A program made the translations under genes and the position numbers. A DNA stretch of 64,000 bases from Dirofilaria immitis (Eukaryota; Nematoda; Chromadorea; Rhabditida; Onchocercidae): contig JAKNDB010000086.1 in NCBI GenBank assembly GCA_024305405.1, positions 186,001 through 250,000 of the forward strand. Direction: 5' to 3'. Below, in pieces: positions 57,701 to 64,000 of this stretch. A model generated the notes under the pieces. It was not told the DNA's origin, ran no database searches, and saw only the letters and a program-made list of their open reading frames with translations. The stretch's first letter is position 1, and each line of letters begins with the position of its first letter.

Positions 57701-57821
57701 CGAATATCGCACTACCTGCGTTTATTCCACCGCTTTTTGTTATATATCGAACTGTTCTGATTGTTAAAAACGGCTGACATTGTCGGCGAGCTACGATCAA
57801 AGCTGACGATGGGCAAACCAT
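54759..57821 (-). CDS. clpX: Mitochondrial ATP-dependent Clp protease ATP-binding subunit ClpX
   Basis: AAA+ unfoldase that feeds proteins to ClpP in the mitochondrial matrix. Eight exons on the minus strand: 57498-57821, 57126-57256, 56582-57024, 55951-56147, 55569-55727, 55316-55489, 54962-55138 and 54759-54884; about 576 residues, close to animal ClpX (about 580-630). The basic N-terminus ([20 protein letters not shown]) fits a targeting peptide. A C4 zinc-binding domain is present (CDECGKPL ... CENC). Then Walker A GPSGVGKT (about residue 267), pore loop GYVG, Walker [11 protein letters not shown] (about 330), the ClpP-contact loop region (LGLG), VGR arginine finger (PELVGRFPV) and sensor 2 GARALRS. 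The start at 57821 is chosen because a TTCCAG acceptor ends one base before it. Frame needs one more T (plus strand) in 57659-57664 and one fewer in 55426-55431. Confidence 0.95.
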
Positions 57822-57826
57822 CCTGG
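57822..57826 (-). promoter_or_regulatory. Splice acceptor directly upstream of clpX ATG, possible spliced-leader site
   Basis: On the minus strand TTCCAG is followed by G and then the ATG. It could be the acceptor for a nematode spliced leader, giving a one-base 5' UTR, or for a non-coding first exon further right. The upstream in-frame ATG at 57833 lies within the acceptor tract. Confidence 0.45.
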
Positions 57827-60800
57827 AACACATAAATGCTTATTTCAAGACAAAAAGCTTTTGAATCACATGAATGACCATCACCACTCTGCTTAATGTT
57901 TAGAAAGGTTTGTGCACTAACATCGTCAATAACATCATTTATCTGAATTATAACCATTTCATACATTTACTCGATCATAAGTTGAAATATACACAGATTT
58001 CAAATCTCTGGTTCTCCATATGCTTGAAGGACTTCTATAAGAAGGAGCAACGAATGCATATGTACTCCCTAATATCACCATAAATATCAACAGAAAAGCA
58101 TCTATCCTTATATGCTAATTCGAGAGAAGACAACAATGCTCTTCATTCAGTACTACCCTTCGTTAACTCTCACTTTCCAAATATTAATTTAAATCATTAA
58201 TCTTTTTATCAGATATTAAGAATCAAGAGCTCAAGGCAGATGAACGTGAAAGAAAAGTTTTTCTTAAGATCAAAAAAAGGAAAAAGAGAACCAATGCTAT
58301 AAAACGGCGATAAAAAATCCTTCCAATACAGACTTGGTGACATACCGAGACAAACCATACACTGCTGCATTTTTGACACAATGAAAGTTTTATCAAGACA
58401 AAACATTCTCGTTTAATCTTTTCTTGAAGCTTGCTATCCATACGAGAAATGAATAATTAAGAGGTTTATCTTCACTATCTAACTGTTCTTTGGAACTACC
58501 GGTTTATGCAATTTAATCACATCGCTATCCATCTCTCACTTCTGCCCTCTCATTTCCGCATAATACTATTTTATCTATCTCATCTTTTACCATATATCGT
58601 AACGACGTGACGGACTACATTCTTGAATCCTCATTCATTATCCTCCATGACAAGCAATTTCAGACTAAAAGATATTGCAGATGACGGAGGAATTGATGAC
58701 TTGCGTAAGCAGATGAGAATTTCCTCTGAGCAACGTTCCAATTGTTTATTAAGATCCACATTAAAAAGCACGGATAATAGAGAAGGTTCTTAAGAAATTG
58801 GGCGGTCATTCGAATTAACCATTGATATAAGTAAGCGATACAAAACAATCCTTATCGCTTCTTATAAAAGTATTGCTAATGAGATAACGAGAACGATCGG
58901 AAAAGAGGTATAGCGTTGTGGACAAAACACTCCTTTATTAAATTGAGATTTCCTGCAAAAATTCTGGAAATAAGTTGGAAATAGTGCCCAGTTCGATAGT
59001 AAAATTGTTGGTTGTATAAAAGAATTGAAAATTGAAATCTTATGATCTTGTATTTTAAGCCTCTTTTGGACAATGATAATAGATATAAATCTTTCTTCAA
59101 GTTATTACCACCAGGAATGTGCGGAAGTCGATGATTGAATTAGAACGGTCATGATCTTTAGATTATGAACAGTTTCCTTTTCTTATCGTATGTCATTTGA
59201 GATCCTGGAATTATTTTAAATAATCACTTCAATATCATTGCCAATTTTGAATCGTCGATTATCGATTGCACTAAAGTTTCAAATCAATGATTTTTTTATT
59301 CAATTAAATAATTGAGTGGATCATCGGCGATCATTTTGAAAAACCCAAATGTTATATAACAATCATTATGTTCCAATGTTTCTTTCGGTTTTTATTTGAA
59401 TACTTAGCTTTAATTCAAGAGAATGCAAACAATTTATATTTTGAAACGTTAACGAAATCCAACAATCCAGGAAAAGAAATTATCAATTACTGTCACAGAT
59501 ATTTACGAATGACATTTCAACGAATCACAGTGAATTATGATGATATGGTGATGTTCTCCCTATGAGAACTAAAAATTGTGATTACAACGGTAATCATTTT
59601 TGCTATCTGCAATTCACTGCTAAATTCAGTAATTTTCATTAAAACTGATAGAAATACATTTTTCTGAAAAAATTTTTACTGCAATAATAATTGGTAAATT
59701 TTTAAAATAACTATTTAAATCCATAGGGATCCAAAATATTTTTGATCAATTTTTTATATGTTTATTTTGAATGGCTATTTTGAATTTTCCAAACATGCTT
59801 TGAATGTTTAATTTGTGACAAATAATAATTTAATGAATTTCATAAACATATATTCCTTTATCTCTATTTGCAAAGTTCCAATCCTTAACCTTCAGAAACA
59901 TCTTTCAATATTGATTGTAATATACTCAAGAGTTATTTCCATATAAATTTCCAAGTAAATTGAAATTGAAAAGATTTTGGTTTACCATTTTTTGTTGATT
60001 ATTCTTTGCACATTCAAAGCCATTAAGTTTGTAGATCATTTCTTCAATATGTGCTACCCAGTGTGCATGTTGAAAGAAGATATTCGACAAATTTCAAAAT
60101 CTATGAAATAAACTTAAAATTTTTAGCTTAATTTAATTAGCCCTTCTTGTAGAAGAAAACATCGAGACATTCGCTATGAAGAAAGAAATAAAAATTCAGT
60201 TGTCAGCAACCACAAGAAAGAGAAGAACATCTGTATCAAAAGTTCAAACTAAGAAAAATTTCACCCTAAATTCCAAAAAAATTTTTATGAAGGAAGTAAT
60301 GTTTAAAAGCCAGGACTTCCTGAGTGTAAAAATTCGAAAGGAAATTGCGGAATAAAATATGAATACTTTTCTGGCATGCGTTTCCGTTTTACTGTACTTT
60401 CAACTCCGAAATGAAATTTAAAACGCAGCAAAAATAAATTCTGTATCGAACGGGAAAATCCGGAATTTTTCGGATAAATTTTCGATATTTATATCAAAAA
60501 TCTTAAAAATGTGAGATAGACGCGTTCATCGACATTGTCCGTACTCGAATACGAACATCAAAAGTTCATATTGAAGATCTATTGCAAATTCAAAATTTTA
60601 TCGATCGAATATTACAAGTGCAAACAAACATTGTGGAAGATGTTTCGAGTGGAGTTTTTAATTGAATAAAGTTCAATTTAAGCAATTCGTTTTTATAGGT
60701 TACTATTTTGGACTATACTGATCAAATAAAAGCCTACATTCTTTGGTAAAAGTTCAGAATCCATAATTAATCAAAGCAAGTAGATGCCAATACAATCACG

Positions 60801-63626
60801 GTATTCGAGTTTGTGCTCAGAGTTATTCTTATGAGATTGCTTTGTGTATTTGTTGGTTTTTTTGTTGTTTAGTAAGGAGCTTTGTTTAAGTTTAAGCTTT
60901 CGTTTTTGTTTTTTTCCTTTTTTTTTCTATTTTTGTTTAGTGCTTATTGATTTGCACTAGTGCTTTTTTGATTTTTCTGAATGTGAAAGTGAGGTTGTTA
61001 GGAGATTCAATGCAAAATATTCTAATGCGACTTGCTTATCGATAATATTGAACTACAAAATTCGAAAATATGTCAAAGTTCGGAAAATCAAAATTGTCGA
61101 ATAAAAGAAAAAATTTGAACGATAAAGAAATAGTATTGATGAATTATGATTCTTGTAATTTCTTTTTCAAATAGCTGTAGAACAAATCTCCAATATTATC
61201 AGGTGAATTGTTTGTTCCATAAAACCTATCCTATGACTTTTGAGACAGCAATGGAAATGAAGATAAAAGCATAATCATCTTCTCTCAAGTGTTCATCTTA
61301 GATTATCATCGTTAACGTTGTCACTCTTATCGCTATCTTCTTTCTATTTTGCTCATTTCTTATCATGATATTTCATCTAGCTCAAGCCATCAAATATTAT
61401 TTATCGTCTATTCTTGCTTTTATTGCATATTCCTACTTTTAAATTACTTTAATAAAATATCTTCTATTTCTGCTTCTAATTTAATGAATCAAAATTCGAG
61501 AATAATTTTACTTTGCAAAAAAATCAACGAGCAAAATGAATCGAAAATGAAGGGAAAATGTCAATAATTATAGAAACTTTGATCAACTTATTATAAATTT
61601 ATGCATTAATAAAATCCCATCATGCTTTCTTTTTTGATAAGTGAGAAATAAAAAAGAATAAAGAAAGGATAGAATTGTGCTAAAGTTTTAAATGTTTCGA
61701 TTGGATAGAATGTATGAACAATATACAACGTCATATTCTTAACCTTTTAAATCCGTGGAGCTTCTCCCCTTACTTGAACTGTGCCGTATCACCTATTTTT
61801 TTAATTTATTAAATTACTTAACTATTTGATTACTTCCTTATTTGCCAAATAATTCATTTTTTTATTCTTTTATTCATCCAATATTATTTTCTTTCAACAT
61901 TTATTGAATGATATATTCATTTATTTATGTTATTTGTATAATTCATTCATTAATTATAATTAAAACACAATATTTTTTTGGAAAAGCTTTATCTAAAAAT
62001 ATATTAACATAAAAGTATTCGTTATTCAAGTATGATATTTCAAAAAAAAACTTTTTAGCTATGGCTTAATTATCTTTCTCGAATTGAGCATTGTCGGAAT
62101 ATTGCTTGCCGTCGTTTTACATAATTTGGAAATAATGTTTGAACTTCAAATTATTTACCGAAATACTAAGGTTATAAAATTTTGGATTGCTATGACATTT
62201 CAATATCTATCCTTGTTTGAAAGGAAGGCATTGAATGGAAGAACGCTATATTTAATTAAATTCAATGAGTCTAATGAATAAATAATCATCATCTTTCCAT
62301 TGTATAAAAAAATCAAGAAAAAAGTGTCGAGAATCAAAATTTTGGCAATTTACTTCAATTTCGTTCTTCGCAGAGCTATAAGATTCTTCAGAAATTAAGC
62401 TAGGAGTTTATAGAAATGACGAAATTTTTTGTTGACACTTGTGTTTTGAATTTAAACATTTATCTTTAAAATATCCAGAACAGGAAAGATTAAGATGAAA
62501 TGAAATGGAGGGAAATTCCAACAATCGAAAATATTTCTTCGTAGCAAATTGAATCTGCATGCCATATTGTTCATGATAAAAATGGGAAATAATTGAAAAA
62601 ATATTTTTTGTGATAATAAAGTGATAATAAAAAAGGATTGAAATAGTTAAATTGAATTCGGCTATTTATACATCCATGCATTCAATTCTTATCACTGATT
62701 AATTGTTTTTAAATTTCAGACCTTACAAACGGATTTGCAAGCAATGCTTAAAAAGATCAAAAGAAACGCAATGTCATTTGAATCAAAATTAATCCATCAT
62801 AGCTTAATTGGAGTGGATACAAACACTCAAATGAATCCGATATTGTATCTATTCCGGCAAAAGGAATTGAATGAAAAAGCAATTATCCGTCAGACTGATG
62901 CATGAAAGACATTTAATTTGTTAATATGAAATATCAATTGTACTGATTATAACTAAATCAATTAATGCAAGGGTTAAATGCAATTAATGTATTCTTATTG
63001 AATATTCTATTGCCTAAGGCTGATGTCAAAATGTATATTAAAAGACAATTTGAGGATTAAAATGAAATAAATCGTTACAAATATTTTATAATCTTGGAAG
63101 ATAATGACGTTCGATGAGAAATTCCAGAAAATCAAATAGAAAATTTGAAAAGAAAATTGAAAGATACATGCGATGAAAGCAAGAAAATATCAAAATTATA
63201 AATTAAGTTAAATTAAAAGATATTTCGAAATGTAATGAATATAAATATAATAAGAATGATTGTGTGTACGAGAATTTCTTTTAAAAATCAAATATTTATT
63301 CCAACGAATTATCGATTATTTTCTCATCAGGAAATCATTATGTAATTATTGGTTGATCCATTCTATACGTCACTTTCACTGAAATTTTGTTAAATAAAAT
63401 ATTATATTTTGCTAGAAATATAAAAGTTTGACGAAGAAATTTGTTGAAGGATTTATGATAATATCTTTAACATTCTGCATTCTTTAATATTTAATTATGC
63501 TTTTGTAAATATATCTAAATTTATTTATGCAAAAAAAAAATAAACTTAAAAATTTTTTAAATTCCTTTATATTTCATTCAAAAACAGATAATCATCATAA
63601 TCGGTTGTTAGCATTCTGCGATTAAA
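57827..63626. other. Long AT-rich region right of clpX, little supported
   Basis: About 5.8 kb between the clpX start and the next candidate gene. I found no conserved domain. Several frames of 60-77 codons occur (for instance 59368-59565, 61349-61567, 62084-62281) but they are hydrophobic or low-complexity, as expected from T-rich DNA. A T-rich, pyrimidine-biased stretch lies at about 60850-60985. One weak exon candidate is listed at 62720-62905. Confidence 0.55.
62720..62905 (+). CDS. Candidate terminal exon, unknown product
   Basis: Preceded by AAATTTCAG and open for 61 codons to a TGA at 62903-62905. The composition is protein-like (TLQTDLQAMLKKIKRN, then SLIGVDTNTQMNPILYLF), unlike the T-rich hydrophobic frames nearby. 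I recognise no family and no partner exons, so this may be chance or part of a poorly conserved gene. Confidence 0.2.
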   Translation, partial: TLQTDLQAMLKKIKRNAMSFESKLIHHSLIGVDTNTQMNPILYLFRQKELNEKAIIRQTDA

Positions 63627-63747
63627 AATGAATGTTGAACGAGATTATAAAAGTGTTTCAGATGGCGCTGATTATAAAGAGGATGAGAAGAACGATTTAA
63701 TGACACCTCAAGAAATTGTCGATCGAATTGCAAAAGGTGATGAACAG
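63627..63747 (+). CDS. Probable first coding exon of a further gene, product unknown
   Basis: ATG 63627 opens an acidic, hydrophilic N-terminus (MNVERDYKSVSDGADYKEDE, then LMTPQEIVDRIAKGDEQ) ending at a possible GT donor after 63747. If not spliced, the frame closes within about a dozen codons at TAA 63778-63780. The charged N-terminus with a short amphipathic MTPQEIVDRI segment could precede a transporter or an enzyme, but I cannot name the family. The gene would continue beyond the window. Confidence 0.4.
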
Positions 63748-64000
63748 GTTATGAACAGTTTCTCTACCATTTTACCTTAATTAAAAAATGAAAATTAAGT
63801 TATGTGATGAATATAATTTTACTGAGCTTATTAAATCAGATAATCGATAAATCAATAAAAACACTACAAATATTAATTGTTGGTTATGAATTAACAATTA
63901 ATATGATTCGATATAAGAAAAAAATAGCATAAGTTGTAAAAATCATAGTATTCATACTCTGATTTCCTGCTATTTTGTTTTTTTGCTGAAGTATGAAACA
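63748..64000 (+). other. Window end: probable intron after the 63627 exon
   Basis: AT-rich, no open frame of note. Consistent with the first intron of the gene starting at 63627. Confidence 0.35.

Noticed and set aside
61301..61440. Frame after CATCTTAG encoding a long Ile/Leu/Phe stretch
   Set aside because: Same composition bias; ends at a stop without a donor in phase and has no neighbours.
62084..62281. Hydrophobic frame reminiscent of a membrane helix (IIFLELSIVGILLAV)
   Set aside because: T-rich DNA produces such frames by chance; I found no partner exons of a channel or receptor and no conserved motif.

Overview
The window is nuclear DNA of a nematode. It is strongly AT-rich, its genes are split into many short exons by introns of about 45 bp to 1 kb, and the 3' splice sites are of the TTTTCAG/TTTTAG type. 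Gene content and intron sizes fit a parasitic clade III (spirurid, probably filarial) worm better than Caenorhabditis, but the species is an inference.

Three protein genes fill most of it. (1) About 890-32186 (+): a giant LDL-receptor-related protein of the megalin/LRP-1 type, read here as 90 exons, about 4,700 residues. It has LDL-receptor class A (LDLa) clusters of 6+8+10+11, eight YWTD beta-propellers, EGF modules, one membrane span and a short tail with NPxY-type motifs. Only the extreme N-terminus lies outside the window. (2) 37888-53765 (+): a secreted or extracellular protein of about 1,970 residues with eight von Willebrand factor A (VWA) domains, read as 39 exons. One of its introns holds a tRNA-Gln(TTG) gene and a T-arm-less tRNA-Gln(CTG) relic. 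(3) 54759-57821 (-): mitochondrial ClpX, the AAA+ unfoldase partner of ClpP, in 8 exons, convergent with the VWA gene.

The rest is sparse: about 5.7 kb between lrp-1 and the VWA gene, 1 kb between the VWA gene and clpX, and about 5.8 kb to the right of clpX. The first exon of a further plus-strand gene probably starts at 63627. Two weak candidates (33989-34183 and 62720-62905) are listed at low confidence. The three genes look functionally unrelated: endocytic receptor, extracellular adhesion-type protein, mitochondrial protease subunit.

One pattern runs through the whole window. In about 25 places a coding exon keeps its family's motifs only if one base is added to (about 22) or removed from (3) a short homopolymer run. 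It occurs in all three genes, and the tRNA also looks one C short. Homopolymer-length error in the assembly is the simplest explanation. It means naive ORF or protein prediction here will be broken, and coordinates of coding exons should be used instead.
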